Assembly: GCF_005886105.2 (NCBI RefSeq)
Contig: NZ_PNCO02000001.1
Span: forward strand, 1,547,001-1,611,000
Length of the DNA stretch: 64,000 nt
Reading direction: 5' to 3'
Origin: Pseudoalteromonas galatheae
Lineage (GTDB): Bacteria; Pseudomonadota; Gammaproteobacteria; Enterobacterales; Alteromonadaceae
Made by a program: the position numbers and the translations under genes. Within the stretch, counting starts at the first letter, position 1, and each line of letters opens with the position of its first letter. This document shows positions 35,881 through 46,461 of this stretch, piece after piece. The notes below the pieces were generated by a model, which did not search any database, had not been told where the DNA came from, and worked only from the letters and a program-made list of their open reading frames with translations.

Positions 35881-38166
35881 TTATATCTTACAAGCGCCGC
35901 CTTCACAACCATCGTCTTCTGCTTCTGGTTTTAACTCATCTTGAGCATCTGAAGCACCGTCACGGGTGTTATGGTAGTAAAGCGTTTTAACACCAAGTTT
36001 GTATGCGGTGAGTAAGTCTTTTAGCAATAGCTTCATAGGAACTTTACCCGCTTCAAACTTACTTGGATCATAATTGGTATTTGCAGAGATAGTTTGATCG
36101 ATGAACTTTTGCATAATACCAACTAATGCAAGGTAACCATCGTTAGATGGAATATCCCAAAGTAGCTCATAGTTATCTTTGAGGCGGTCGTACTCTGGTA
36201 CTACTTGCTTCAAGATACCATCTTTACTCGCTTTAACACTGATATGACCACGAGGTGGTTCGATACCGTTTGTTGCGTTTGAAATTTGTGATGATGTTTC
36301 AGATGGCATCAAGGCAGACAACGTTGAGTTGCGCATACCGTGTTCTTGGATACTTGCTCTTAGTGAATCCCAATCCAGATGCAATGGCTCTTCGCATACT
36401 TTATCAAGGTCACGCTTATAAGTATCTATTGGCATAATACCTTGTGAGTACGTCGTTTCGTTAAATTTAGGACAAGCGCCGCGCTCTTTTGCCAATTCAT
36501 TCGAAGCTTTCATCAGATAGTATTGAATGGCTTCAAATGTTTTATGTGTTAGGCCGTTAGCGCTACCGTCGGAGTACTTAACGCCATTCTTTGCAAGATA
36601 ATAAGCAAAGTTAATCACACCGATACCTAGTGTACGGCGTCCCATCGTTGCATTGTACGCAGCAGGTACGGGGTAGTCTTGATAGTCTAATAAGTTATCA
36701 AGTGCGCGAACCGCAAGCTCTGCTAACTCTTCTAACTCGTCTAGAGACTTGATGGCACCCAAGTTAAATGCGGAAAGCGTACATAGTGCAATTTCACCTT
36801 CAGGGTCGTTTACGTGGCTTAGAGGCTTAGTCGGTAGTGCAATTTCAAGACATAGGTTTGACTGGCGGATCGGTGCAACCTTAGAGTCAAACGGACTGTG
36901 TGTATTACAGTGATCAACGTTTTGTAGATAAATACGACCAGTGCTCGCACGTTCTTGCGCAAACATTGAGAATAACTCAATCGCTTTAATGCGTTTCTTA
37001 CGGATAGACTCATCTTGCTCGTACTTAACATACAGTTCTTCGAATTTATCTTGGTCTTCAAAGAATGCGTCGTAAAGACCAGGCACATCTGATGGACTAA
37101 ATAGCGTGATATAGTCGTCTTTAATTAGGCGGCTATACATGGTTTTGTTGAACTGCACGCCATAATCCAAATGACGCACACGGTTCTCTTCAACACCACG
37201 GTTATTTTTTAGTACTAATAGGTTTTCAACTTCAAGATGCCAAAGCGGGTAGAATAGGGTCGCTGCGCCACCACGTACACCACCTTGAGAACAGCTTTTA
37301 ACAGCCGTTTGGAAGTGCTTATAAAACGGAATACATCCTGTGTGATACGCTTCACCATTTCTGATTGGGCTACCTAGCGCACGAATACGACCAGCGTTAA
37401 TACCGATACCAGCGCGCTGACTGACGTATTTTACAATCGCAGAAGAAGTTGCGTTGATTGAATCTAGGCTATCAGCACATTCTATAAGTACACATGAGCT
37501 AAACTGACGTGTCGGCGTACGAACACCCGCCATAATTGGCGTAGGTAATGAAATTTTGAATGTTGAAACTGCATCGTAGAATCGCTTTATGTAATCTAGA
37601 CGCGTTTCTTTCGGGTAGTTTGCAAACAGGCTAGCAGCTACAAGAACATATAAGAACTGAGCACTTTCGTAGATCTCACCTGTTACGCGGTTTTGTACAA
37701 GGTATTTACCTTCCAACTGCTTAACAGCTGCATAGCTGAAGTTCATATCTCGGCTATGATCGATGTAGTTGTTTAGCTCATCAAACTCTTCTTTTGTGTA
37801 ATCGGTAAGAAGATGCTGATCATAGCGCTTGTCTTCAACCAGCTTTACCACATGGTCGTGTAAGTGCGGCGGCTCAAAACAGCCATAGGCTTTCTTACGC
37901 AAGTGGAAAATAGCCAAACGAGCGGCTAGATACTGATAATCTGGAGACTCTTTTGAGATCAGATCGGCTGCAGCTTTAATAATCGTTTCGTGGATATCAC
38001 CAGTACGAATACCGTCATAAAACTGGATGTGTGACTTTAATTCAACCTGAGAAACTGAGACGTTATCTAGGCCTTCTGCCGCCCATGTAATGACACGATG
38101 GATCTTATCTAGATCTAACGGTTCTTTGCGACCGTTTCTTTTGCATACAGATAGCTGTTGGTTCAT
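35881..38166 (-). CDS. nrdA: Ribonucleotide reductase class Ia, alpha subunit
   Basis: This catalytic subunit reduces ribonucleoside diphosphates to deoxyribonucleotides. The 761-residue protein has an N-terminal ATP cone (residues 4-95, LSVCKRNGRKEPLDLDKIHR), which gives dATP inhibition. The catalytic barrel contains the active-site Cys residues (RQFSSCVLIECADSLDSI, SNLCLEIALPT). The C-terminal redox pair is in CEGGACKI. The length and ends match E. coli NrdA. The upstream region carries NrdR- and DnaA-box-like sites. It forms an operon with nrdB and the ferredoxin gene. Confidence 0.98.
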   Translation of the reverse strand: MNQQLSVCKRNGRKEPLDLDKIHRVITWAAEGLDNVSVSQVELKSHIQFYDGIRTGDIHETIIKAAADLISKESPDYQYLAARLAIFHLRKKAYGCFEPPHLHDHVVKLVEDKRYDQHLLTDYTKEEFDELNNYIDHSRDMNFSYAAVKQLEGKYLVQNRVTGEIYESAQFLYVLVAASLFANYPKETRLDYIKRFYDAVSTFKISLPTPIMAGVRTPTRQFSSCVLIECADSLDSINATSSAIVKYVSQRAGIGINAGRIRALGSPIRNGEAYHTGCIPFYKHFQTAVKSCSQGGVRGGAATLFYPLWHLEVENLLVLKNNRGVEENRVRHLDYGVQFNKTMYSRLIKDDYITLFSPSDVPGLYDAFFEDQDKFEELYVKYEQDESIRKKRIKAIELFSMFAQERASTGRIYLQNVDHCNTHSPFDSKVAPIRQSNLCLEIALPTKPLSHVNDPEGEIALCTLSAFNLGAIKSLDELEELAELAVRALDNLLDYQDYPVPAAYNATMGRRTLGIGVINFAYYLAKNGVKYSDGSANGLTHKTFEAIQYYLMKASNELAKERGACPKFNETTYSQGIMPIDTYKRDLDKVCEEPLHLDWDSLRASIQEHGMRNSTLSALMPSETSSQISNATNGIEPPRGHISVKASKDGILKQVVPEYDRLKDNYELLWDIPSNDGYLALVGIMQKFIDQTISANTNYDPSKFEAGKVPMKLLLKDLLTAYKLGVKTLYYHNTRDGASDAQDELKPEAEDDGCEGGACKI

Positions 38167-38521
38167 GTTATGTGCCTGTATTCCTTAGGAACGCGCTTTA
38201 GATATCGCACGAATATAAAATTGTTTAGCAAACCACCACTATATATGGTGCCCTAGTGGCTAGGGATCACAAGATAGTGGGGTTGACGTGAATTTGCAAG
38301 AGAACAACTCGGGCAGAATTGTGGATAAGTTTGGGATAATTTACTTATGTAAGTATCCACTAACCTATGACAATCCACTTATCTGCTCACAAAGAAAAAT
38401 CAACAGAAAGATGACGCTTTTCAGCAAAAATAAAAAAAAATTCTAACTGATTTTTTTCTACACAAATTCGTATCTATTATAGCAAAAACACAATATATGG
38501 TGTTTTATTTTTCTATCAACA
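38167..38521 (-). promoter_or_regulatory. nrdA control region with NrdR boxes and a DnaA box
   Basis: This 355-base gap between gph and nrdA has no gene. ACCACTATATATGGTG (38235-38250) matches the NrdR box, acaCwAtATaTwGtgt, well. A degenerate copy whose right half fits lies 30 bases away at 38265-38280. A further, nearly perfect box, ACACAATATATGGTGT, is at 38488-38503. TGTGGATAA at 38320-38328 is a perfect DnaA box on the minus strand, and GTATCCACT at 38353-38361 is a weaker one. An A/T-rich tract lies between. E. coli nrdAB is likewise controlled by NrdR and DnaA. Confidence 0.75.
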
Positions 38522-39169
38522 CTAAATATGCGATAGCGTGTCTAATGGGTTAGTAAGATAGAGATCCGCATGCCAAGACTTTGCTTCGGCTTCAGATGGA
38601 ATGAACCCCCACATTGCTGCTGCACTAATCATTTTTGCAGATTTCGCAGCAATAATATCTCGCTCAGCGTCGCCAACATAAATACACTGCTCAGGTGAGA
38701 CCCCCAATTTTGATGCCACTAACAGTAAAGGCTCTGGATGAGGCTTGGCCACCGCCAGTGTATCTCCGCATACTACTGTCTCGATCTTTGCAAGTTCAGG
38801 GATCTGCTTTAGTAGCGGAAGTGTTAAAAACTCAGGTTTGTTTGTCATGATCCCAACCTGAATCTCTTTTTCTGCAAGTGCCGCTAATAACGCACCAATC
38901 TGCGCAAAGCATTGGGAATGTACTGACAGGTTCGCAAGGTAGTAATCGAGTACCCCCTGACGTAATACCTGAGTATCGTAGCGCTGTAATGACTCACCAA
39001 ACCCTACTTGCAACATCGCTGCTACGCCGTTTGAAATCGCACTGCTATATACCTGTTTGCCGACAGTAGGCATTTTGTTAGCAGTTAAAACGTGGTTTAG
39101 TGCAGCTCCCAAGTCATCACTGGTATCCAGCAAGGTGCCGTCTAGATCAAATAGTACCGCTTGGATCAT
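38522..39169 (-). CDS. gph: Phosphoglycolate phosphatase, HAD family
   Basis: This HAD hydrolase dephosphorylates 2-phosphoglycolate, for example that produced by repair of oxidised DNA ends. The 215 residues include motif [15 protein letters not shown] with the nucleophile Asp, motif II (GIMTNKP), motif III Lys ([10 protein letters not shown]) and motif IV ([15 protein letters not shown]). It overlaps the end of ubiG by four bases (ATGA). The same ubiG-gph pairing is common in gammaproteobacteria, where the second gene is sometimes annotated mupP or a generic HAD phosphatase, so the exact substrate is less certain than the family. Confidence 0.88.
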   Translation of the reverse strand: MIQAVLFDLDGTLLDTSDDLGAALNHVLTANKMPTVGKQVYSSAISNGVAAMLQVGFGESLQRYDTQVLRQGVLDYYLANLSVHSQCFAQIGALLAALAEKEIQVGIMTNKPEFLTLPLLKQIPELAKIETVVCGDTLAVAKPHPEPLLLVASKLGVSPEQCIYVGDAERDIIAAKSAKMISAAAMWGFIPSEAEAKSWHADLYLTNPLDTLSHI

Positions 39170-39876
39170 ACTAGCTTCTCGAAGTGTAGAATGTAGTTAA
39201 CCGAAACGTCTTTAGTTAAGGTAAATGTTTTGCCGATAGGGTTGTAGTTAATCCCTGTTGCCGCTCTAACTTTGAGGTCGTACTTTTCAGCCCAAGCTAT
39301 TAAGGTAGACGGGCGAATAAACTTATCATGCTCATGCGTGCCTTCAGGAACCATTTTAAGCAGTTTTTCAGCAGCGACAATAGCCAGTAAATACGCTTTT
39401 GTGGTCTTGTTTAAGGTAGAAAAAAATACATGACCGCCGGGCTTAACTAATTGTGAGACAGAACGAATAATGGATTCTGGATCTGGTACGTGTTCTAACA
39501 TTTCCATGCAAGTTACTACATCGAATTCGCCATGGTGCAAGGCTGCGAATTCTTCTACTGGCACTTTTTGATAGTCTACTTTAACGCCGACCTCTAGCGC
39601 GTGAAGTTTTGCGACATTGAGCGGTTCTTGTCCCATATCGATACCGGTTGCATTTGCGCCCAGCTTAGCCATGCTTTCTGTTAAAATCCCACCACCACAA
39701 CCGACATCCAATACTGTTTTTGCAAATAGGCCTTCACATTTATCGTTAATAAAGTCCAATCTCAATGGGTTAATATCGTGTAATGGTTTGAATTCTCCCT
39801 CTCGGTCCCACCAGCGCTCTGCTATTTCTTCAAATTTAGCGATTTCATTAGGGTCTACATTTTGATGTTCGGTCAT
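39166..39876 (-). CDS. ubiG: Ubiquinone biosynthesis O-methyltransferase
   Basis: UbiG performs both SAM-dependent O-methylations in ubiquinone synthesis. The protein has about 236 residues: [20 protein letters not shown] and INPLRL at the start, then SAM motif [34 protein letters not shown] and the [11 protein letters not shown] loop. The frame runs 37 codons further upstream, but ATG at 39876 has GAGGAAG six bases before it and equals the homologous start. It is divergent from gyrA, as in E. coli, and coupled to gph by a 4-base overlap. Confidence 0.97.
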   Translation of the reverse strand: MTEHQNVDPNEIAKFEEIAERWWDREGEFKPLHDINPLRLDFINDKCEGLFAKTVLDVGCGGGILTESMAKLGANATGIDMGQEPLNVAKLHALEVGVKVDYQKVPVEEFAALHHGEFDVVTCMEMLEHVPDPESIIRSVSQLVKPGGHVFFSTLNKTTKAYLLAIVAAEKLLKMVPEGTHEHDKFIRPSTLIAWAEKYDLKVRAATGINYNPIGKTFTLTKDVSVNYILHFEKLV

Positions 39877-40141
39877 AAAAAACTTCCTCGTCGAATTGAG
39901 CGCATTATAAAGGGGATTAGATAAAAATAGCACCTGTAAAACGGTAAAAAGTGTGTTAGCATGCTTGACGAATTTTATAATAAACAAAGCCCCCGCTGAT
40001 ACTCTGAGGCAATTCGGCTATTTTTCGAAGCGCGTTTAATTGGCGCTTCAGCAGAAAAAGCAATTTGATATTCAGATAGCATCTCAACACAAGTTGTAGT
40101 GTGACACAAAAGGGGTGGACACTGAAGGAAAGTGGAGTCAA

Positions 40142-42814
40142 ATGCCTGATCTCGCCAATGAAATCCTGCCAGTCAATATCGAAGATGAATTAAAAAATTC
40201 ATACCTAGATTATGCAATGAGTGTAATCGTAGGTCGTGCATTACCTGACGTACGTGACGGCCTAAAGCCAGTTCACCGTCGTGTATTGTTCGCGATGAAT
40301 GAACTTAAAAATGACTGGAACAAACCATATAAAAAGTCAGCTCGTGTAGTTGGTGACGTAATCGGTAAATACCACCCGCATGGTGATAGCGCGGTTTACG
40401 ATACTATTGTACGTATGGCTCAGCCTTTCTCTCTACGCTACATGCTCGTAGATGGACAAGGTAACTTTGGTTCTGTCGATGGTGACTCTGCAGCTGCGAT
40501 GCGTTATACCGAAGTACGTATGGCGAAAGTCGCTCACGAGTTACTTGCTGACCTTGAAAAAGAAACCGTTGATTATGTACCAAACTACGATGGTACAGAG
40601 CAAATTCCAGATGTGTTACCAACTAAAGTGCCTAACTTATTGGTGAATGGTTCATCTGGTATCGCGGTTGGTATGGCGACCAATATTCCGCCTCACAACT
40701 TAACCGAGGTGATCAATGGCTGTTTGGCTGTGATCCAGAATCCAGACATCACTATTGAAGAGTTAATCGACTATATTCCGGGTCCAGATTTCCCGACAGC
40801 CGCCATTATTAGCGGTAAGAATGGCATCGAACAAGCCTATAAAACAGGCCGTGGTAAGATCTACATCCGTGCGAAAGCTGAAATCGAAGTTGATGAGAAG
40901 ACTGGCAAAGAAACTATCATCGTTCATGAAATTCCTTACCAAGTTAACAAAGCAAGACTAATCGAAAAGATTGCAGAGCTTGTTAAAGATAAAAAGGTTG
41001 AAGGGATCAGTGCACTACGCGATGAGTCGGATAAAGACGGTATGCGTATCGTTATTGAGATCAAGCGTGGTGAAGTAGGTGAAGTTGTACTAAACAACCT
41101 ATACGCTCAAACACAACTACAAACTGTGTTTGGCATCAATATGGTTGCACTAGATAATAACCAGCCTAAGTGTTTCAACCTGAAAGAAATGCTTGATGCG
41201 TTTATTATTCACCGTCGTGAAGTCGTAACGCGTCGTACTGTATTTGACCTGCGTAAGGCGAGAGACAGAGCGCATACGCTTGAAGGCCTCGCAATTGCGC
41301 TAGCCAATATTGACCCAATCATTGAGCTTATTCGTAAGTCACCAACACCAGCAGAAGCAAAAGCAGCGCTAACCGCACGAGCTTGGGATCTTGGTAACGT
41401 TAAATCAATGCTTGAGCGCACTGGCGAAGAAAATGTTGCGCGTCCGGACTGGTTAGCGGAAGAATTAGGGATCCGTGATGGTCAGTACTATTTGTCTGAG
41501 CAACAAGCCCAAGCAATTCTAGACTTAAGACTACACAAATTAACGGGTCTTGAGCACGAGAAAATTCTAGCAGAATACAAAGAACTGCTCGATTTAATCG
41601 CTGAGCTACTGTACATCCTTTCTACTCCAGAGCGTTTGATGGAAGTGATCCGCGATGAGTTAGTTGAAATCAAAGAAACGTATGGTGATGAGCGTCGCAC
41701 AGAGATCACTGCTGCTGCGCACGATATTAGTTTAGAAGATTTGATCAACGAAGAAGACGTTGTCGTTACGCTTTCTCACGAAGGTTATGTGAAGTATCAA
41801 CCTCTAAGCGATTACGAAGCTCAGCGTCGTGGTGGTAAAGGGCGATCTGCAACTAAGATGAAAGATGAAGACTTTATCGAACGTCTACTCGTTGCAAATA
41901 CTCACGATACAATTCTTTGTTTCTCAACTTCTGGCCGTTTGTATTGGTTGAAAGTTTACCAGCTGCCGCTTGCATCACGTGCTGCGCGCGGTAAGCCAAT
42001 TGTTAACTTGTTACCACTCGAAGCTGATGAGCGTATTACGACAATTTTACCAGTTCGTGAATACGAAGAAGATAAGTTTATCGTCATGGCGACGGCAAGT
42101 GGTATCGTTAAGAAAACACCTCTGACAGCATACAGTCGTCAGCGTGCAAGTGGTATTATTGCTATCAACTTGAACGAAGGCGATAGCCTGATCGGTGCTA
42201 ACATTACCACAGGTGAAAATGACATCATGCTATTTACTGAGCATGGTAAAGTTGTGCGCTTTAATGAGAAGCAGCGAGATTCAGAAACAGGTGAAGTGAA
42301 GCGTGATCCTGAAACTGGCGAAGAAATGTTGGCGTTACGTCCGATGGGTCGCACAGCAACAGGTGTTCGTGGTATCAAGATGCCAGATGACGTGAAAGTG
42401 GTATCACTAATCGTACCACAAGGCGATGGTGCAATCTTGACCGTAACTGAAAATGGTTATGGTAAGCGTACGCCGCTTGAAGAGTACCCAGCGAAGAGCC
42501 GTGCAACACAAGGTGTTGTGTCAATCAAAGTAACTGAAAGAAATGGTTCTGTGGTCGGCGCGGTTCAAGTTGATGACAACGATGAAATCATGCTGATATC
42601 AAACCGTGGTACACTAGTTAGAACGCGTGTAAACGAAGTTTCTACGGTAGGCCGTAACACTCAAGGTGTTATTCTGATCCGTACAATGGAAGAAGAAAAG
42701 GTAGTTGGTCTTCAACGCATCGAAGAAATTGAAGTGGACGAGTTGCCTGAGGGTGAAATTGTTGAGGCTGAGGGTGAAGCGACACCAGCAGTTGATTCAG
42801 ACACAGAAGAATAG
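40142..42814 (+). CDS. gyrA: DNA gyrase subunit A
   Basis: This subunit breaks and rejoins DNA in gyrase. The 890-residue protein keeps E. coli numbering: the quinolone-determining region reads [12 protein letters not shown] with Ser83 and Asp87 (susceptible-type residues), and the catalytic Tyr122 is in AMRYTEVRM. The C-terminal six-bladed DNA-wrapping domain starts near residue 530 and contains the GyrA box (AQRRGGKGR). The acidic tail is typical. The frame opens at a GTG at 40115, but ATG at 40142, preceded by GGAG, matches homologues. A 7-bp inverted repeat at 40027-40049 lies in the leader. Confidence 0.98.
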   Translation: MPDLANEILPVNIEDELKNSYLDYAMSVIVGRALPDVRDGLKPVHRRVLFAMNELKNDWNKPYKKSARVVGDVIGKYHPHGDSAVYDTIVRMAQPFSLRYMLVDGQGNFGSVDGDSAAAMRYTEVRMAKVAHELLADLEKETVDYVPNYDGTEQIPDVLPTKVPNLLVNGSSGIAVGMATNIPPHNLTEVINGCLAVIQNPDITIEELIDYIPGPDFPTAAIISGKNGIEQAYKTGRGKIYIRAKAEIEVDEKTGKETIIVHEIPYQVNKARLIEKIAELVKDKKVEGISALRDESDKDGMRIVIEIKRGEVGEVVLNNLYAQTQLQTVFGINMVALDNNQPKCFNLKEMLDAFIIHRREVVTRRTVFDLRKARDRAHTLEGLAIALANIDPIIELIRKSPTPAEAKAALTARAWDLGNVKSMLERTGEENVARPDWLAEELGIRDGQYYLSEQQAQAILDLRLHKLTGLEHEKILAEYKELLDLIAELLYILSTPERLMEVIRDELVEIKETYGDERRTEITAAAHDISLEDLINEEDVVVTLSHEGYVKYQPLSDYEAQRRGGKGRSATKMKDEDFIERLLVANTHDTILCFSTSGRLYWLKVYQLPLASRAARGKPIVNLLPLEADERITTILPVREYEEDKFIVMATASGIVKKTPLTAYSRQRASGIIAINLNEGDSLIGANITTGENDIMLFTEHGKVVRFNEKQRDSETGEVKRDPETGEEMLALRPMGRTATGVRGIKMPDDVKVVSLIVPQGDGAILTVTENGYGKRTPLEEYPAKSRATQGVVSIKVTERNGSVVGAVQVDDNDEIMLISNRGTLVRTRVNEVSTVGRNTQGVILIRTMEEEKVVGLQRIEEIEVDELPEGEIVEAEGEATPAVDSDTEE

Positions 42815-42834
42815 CACAATCTTATCTGTAATAT

Positions 42835-42860
42835 AAAAAGCGACTTCGGTCGCTTTTTTT
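42835..42860 (+). terminator. Intrinsic terminator of gyrA
   Basis: AAAAAGCGAC pairs with GTCGCTTTTT around a TTCG tetraloop, followed by a T run. It lies 20 bases after the stop. Confidence 0.95.
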
Positions 42861-43031
42861 CTTTATGTCAGTTTTTTCAATCTATCCCTCTATGACAATA
42901 GCTCGAACCCTGATAAATTAAGGCTACGAACTATCCAGCTTTTGCTTGGGCAACTCACTGTTCATTCAAAAAATATGATAACAATTCGTCTATAATTTGG
43001 ATGGGCTAGTTTATTAGGAATGAGGAAAAAT

Positions 43032-44114
43032 ATGACGGTTTATAATTTTTGCGCGGGTCCTGCGATGTTACCTGTTGAAGTTATGAAGAAAGCGCAAAAA
43101 GAATTTTTAGATTGGCAAAATTTAGGCGTGTCGGTGATGGAAGTCAGCCATCGCTCAGCGCCTTATTTGGAGATGGCGAAGCAGTGCGAGGCCAGCTTAC
43201 GTCGTTTGATGAATATCTCTGATGAATTTGAAGTGTTGTTTATGCATGGCGGTGGTCGTGGTCACTTTGCTGCTGTACCGCTAAATCTACATGTAGATGG
43301 TGTACCAGGTGTATATATCGAAAACGGTATCTGGTCTACTGGCGCGACAAAAGAAGGTGGGAAGTTTACGCAAACGCATGCAATTAATATTCGTACTGAC
43401 GAAAATGGTCAATTCGATATTTTACCTGTCTCTGAGTGGAAGCTACCAGAGAACGCTTCATTTATTCACTATTGTCCAAACGAAACTATCGACGGTATCG
43501 AAATATTTGACGTTCCAAAACATTCAAGCGCACCGATTGTAGCGGATATGTCTTCCAATATTTTATCTCGTGAGATTAACGTCAATGACTTTGATTTGAT
43601 TTATGCTGGTGCGCAAAAAAATATCGGTCCTTCAGGGCTAAGTATCGCTATTGTGCGTAAGACGTTATTGAAGCGTGAAGGGTTGCCAAGACCTGCCATT
43701 CTTGATTACGCCATTGAGGCTGATCAGCAAAGCATGTACAACACACCACCGACATTTGCATGGTATCTAGCGTTTGAGGTATTCAAGTATCTTGAAAGCA
43801 TTGGTGGTGTTAAAGCCATGGAAGCGCACAATCAAGAAAAAGCGGCCATTTTGTACGATTACATCGATGGCTCTGGCTTCTATTCAAACAAAGTTGCAAA
43901 ACATTGTCGCTCGTTAATGAACGTACCATTTTGGTTAAACGATGACAGCCTAAATGCAAAATTTTTGGCAGAGGCAGAACAAAACGGTTTAATTGCACTT
44001 GAGGGCCACCGTTTTGTCGGCGGTATGCGTGCAAGCATCTATAACGCTATGCCAATTGAAGGGATAAAAGCGTTAGTTGCATTTATGGATAAATTCGCAC
44101 GGGAGAACAGTTGA
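43032..44114 (+). CDS. serC: Phosphoserine aminotransferase
   Basis: This PLP enzyme makes 3-phosphoserine (serine pathway) and acts in pyridoxal phosphate synthesis. The 360-residue protein begins [19 protein letters not shown] and has [17 protein letters not shown] and the PLP Lys in [25 protein letters not shown] is near the end. An ATG at 43020 opens the frame, but ATG at 43032 has GAGG six bases before it and aligns with E. coli SerC. The stop TGA overlaps the aroA ATG by one base. Confidence 0.97.
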   Translation: MTVYNFCAGPAMLPVEVMKKAQKEFLDWQNLGVSVMEVSHRSAPYLEMAKQCEASLRRLMNISDEFEVLFMHGGGRGHFAAVPLNLHVDGVPGVYIENGIWSTGATKEGGKFTQTHAINIRTDENGQFDILPVSEWKLPENASFIHYCPNETIDGIEIFDVPKHSSAPIVADMSSNILSREINVNDFDLIYAGAQKNIGPSGLSIAIVRKTLLKREGLPRPAILDYAIEADQQSMYNTPPTFAWYLAFEVFKYLESIGGVKAMEAHNQEKAAILYDYIDGSGFYSNKVAKHCRSLMNVPFWLNDDSLNAKFLAEAEQNGLIALEGHRFVGGMRASIYNAMPIEGIKALVAFMDKFARENS

Positions 44115-45394
44115 TGGAACAGTTGACCCTCAAGCCTATTACTAAAGTCGGTGGCAGTGTAACGCTACCTGGCTCTAAAAGCTTATCAAATCGTATTTTG
44201 TTGCTTGCGGCATTGTGCGAAGGCACGACAAAAGTGACGAACTTATTGGATAGCGATGACATCCGCCATATGTTAGGTGCACTGTCTCAATTAGGCGTTG
44301 AAGTGACGCTAGAAGACGACAACACGGTGGCACTTGTCAAAGGAAATGGTGGCAACTTTATTTCCCCCGTTGAGCCGTTATTTTTAGGCAATGCTGGTAC
44401 TGCGTATCGGCCATTAACTGCTGTGCTTGCTGCTATATCCGGTGATTATGAACTGATTGGTGAGCCGCGAATGGAAGAGCGCCCAATTGGCCATCTTGTT
44501 GATGCCATGCAAACGCTTGGTGCAGATATTCAATATCTCAAAAACAAAGACTACCCGCCGTTAAAAATTGCAGGTAAGCAACTTGCTGGTGGAGAAGTTG
44601 AGATTGACGGCAGCATCTCAAGCCAGTTTTTGACTGCATTATTGATGGCTGCACCGCTTTTTAGTGGCGATACGAATATTGCGATCAAAGGTGAGCTGGT
44701 TTCAAAGCCTTATATTGATATTACCATTGGCGTGATGGCGCACTTTGGGGTTCATGTCGAAAACCATGATTACCAGCGTTTTGTGGTAAAGGCTGGGCAG
44801 CAGTATCAATCTCCTGGAACACTTATGGTCGAAGGGGATGCATCATCTGCCTCTTATTTCATTGCTGCAGCGGCAATTGCAGGCGGTGAAATTGAGATCA
44901 AGGGAGTGGGTAAACAAAGTGTGCAAGGTGATATCGGCTTTGCCCAAGTGATGGAACAAGTCGGAGCAAACATTGATTGGCATGACGAACGTATTGTTGT
45001 GCGAAAAGGTGAGTTAAATGGTGTGGATATCGATGCTAATGCTATCCCCGATGCGGCGATGACGCTTGCAACCGTAGCGCTATTCGCAAAAGGTAAAACC
45101 GCAATTCGTAATATCTACAATTGGCGTGTAAAAGAAACCGATAGGTTAGCTGCGATGGCGACTGAGCTAAAGAAAGTAGGTGCAGAAGTGGTAGAAGGGC
45201 ACGACTTTATCGAAGTTACACCACCGGCTAATTTTAATTTTACGGATGTAGATACATACAATGACCATCGCATTGCGATGTGTTTTTCAATGGTGGCAGT
45301 AGGTGGTCAAGCTATAACGATTAATGACCCTAAATGTACGGCAAAAACTTTCCCAACCTATTTTTCAGTGTTAGAAAGCATTAGCCAGTATTAA
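44114..45394 (+). CDS. aroA: 5-enolpyruvylshikimate-3-phosphate synthase
   Basis: This is the shikimate-pathway enzyme targeted by glyphosate. The 426-residue protein has the class I signatures [36 protein letters not shown] and [20 protein letters not shown], with Lys and Arg of the active site in place. A further catalytic Asp is in IPDAAMTLA, and [12 protein letters not shown] is intact. Gly96 of the GNAGTA motif is unchanged, so it is expected to be glyphosate-sensitive. ATG at 44114 overlaps the serC stop; the TTG one codon earlier is not needed. It is part of the conserved serC-aroA-cmk-rpsA group. Confidence 0.97.
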   Translation: MEQLTLKPITKVGGSVTLPGSKSLSNRILLLAALCEGTTKVTNLLDSDDIRHMLGALSQLGVEVTLEDDNTVALVKGNGGNFISPVEPLFLGNAGTAYRPLTAVLAAISGDYELIGEPRMEERPIGHLVDAMQTLGADIQYLKNKDYPPLKIAGKQLAGGEVEIDGSISSQFLTALLMAAPLFSGDTNIAIKGELVSKPYIDITIGVMAHFGVHVENHDYQRFVVKAGQQYQSPGTLMVEGDASSASYFIAAAAIAGGEIEIKGVGKQSVQGDIGFAQVMEQVGANIDWHDERIVVRKGELNGVDIDANAIPDAAMTLATVALFAKGKTAIRNIYNWRVKETDRLAAMATELKKVGAEVVEGHDFIEVTPPANFNFTDVDTYNDHRIAMCFSMVAVGGQAITINDPKCTAKTFPTYFSVLESISQY

Positions 45395-45402
45395 TCTCAT
45401 CA

Positions 45403-45428
45403 AAGGTGTTGAAGATGTTCAGCACCTT
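45403..45428 (+). terminator. Hairpin after aroA (weak terminator candidate)
   Basis: AAGGTGTTG pairs with CAGCACCTT (one wobble) around an 8-base loop, starting 8 bases after the aroA stop. No T run follows, so it may be a 3' end stabiliser. The rest of the 254-base gap to cmk shows no gene. Confidence 0.35.
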
Positions 45429-45648
45429 AAAGCCCTCTCTAAAATAATCAATCATAACAAAGTCAAATACGCGTTTGGTTGGCTGAATTTTATTCAGTCA
45501 AAGCTAGTCTGCACCTGACATTTAGCATCTTTCGCTGTACTAATAATTTGAGATATAACAAAAAATGACAGGTAAATAAGGATATATTCAGCAAATTGAC
45601 GTATACTATGCGCCGTCAAATTCAGGTGAGCATTTTTAGGAGGTCTAA

Positions 45649-46365
45649 ATGCAGGCAGCTATGCCAGTTATCACCGTCGACGGCCCAAGTGGTTCAGGCA
45701 AAGGAACTGTTTGTCGCTTGTTAGCTGAAACATTAAATTGGGAAGTGTTGGATAGCGGCGCGATTTATCGCGTGCTTTCGTTAGCTGCATTACACCACCA
45801 AATAGCAACTGATAACGAAGAGGGCTTGGTCCCACTTGCAGCTAATTTGGATGTACAATTTTCTATCGATAAAGAAACTAAAAAAAGTAAAATTGTACTT
45901 GAAGGTGAAGATGTCACTAATACCATTCGCAATGAAGAAGTCGGCGCAGCAGCGTCAAAAATTGCGGCATTACCACGAGTCAGAGAAGCATTGTTAAGAC
46001 GTCAACGTGCTTTTAGAACTGAAGTTGGCTTAATTGCAGATGGACGTGATATGGGAACAGTGGTGTTCCCTGATGCAGAGCTTAAAATTTATTTAACTGC
46101 AAGCGCTGAAGAACGTGCTCGCAGGCGGTTTGTTGAGTTGAATGAGAAAGGCCATGATGTTACACTAAGTGGTCTGTTAGAAGACATTAAAGCTCGCGAT
46201 GATCGCGATATGAATCGCAAGGTTGCCCCATTAGTTCCTGCCAGCGATGCGGTAGTTGTTGATACAACTGAGTATAATGCTGAACAGGTATTCGAACAGG
46301 TTATGTCTTTTATTCAAGACGCCATTGTGGCAGGTAAGCTTCCAAAAAGTTGTTTACCTAAATAA
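45649..46365 (+). CDS. cmk: Cytidylate kinase
   Basis: This enzyme phosphorylates CMP and dCMP. The 238-residue protein has the P-loop [18 protein letters not shown] and [14 protein letters not shown] for the nucleotide monophosphate site. [22 protein letters not shown] and [13 protein letters not shown] form the lid. It is about 10 residues longer than E. coli Cmk at the C-terminus. AGGAGG five bases before the ATG makes the start certain. It precedes rpsA by 96 bases, the standard arrangement. Confidence 0.97.
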   Translation: MQAAMPVITVDGPSGSGKGTVCRLLAETLNWEVLDSGAIYRVLSLAALHHQIATDNEEGLVPLAANLDVQFSIDKETKKSKIVLEGEDVTNTIRNEEVGAAASKIAALPRVREALLRRQRAFRTEVGLIADGRDMGTVVFPDAELKIYLTASAEERARRRFVELNEKGHDVTLSGLLEDIKARDDRDMNRKVAPLVPASDAVVVDTTEYNAEQVFEQVMSFIQDAIVAGKLPKSCLPK

Positions 46366-46461
46366 TTTTTAATGACACAGGCAGGAAGCTAGTGTTTATT
46401 TAACAACCCCATGCAGCATGGTTGCTAATTGGTAATTTAACTTTATAGAGACGTATTTAGT

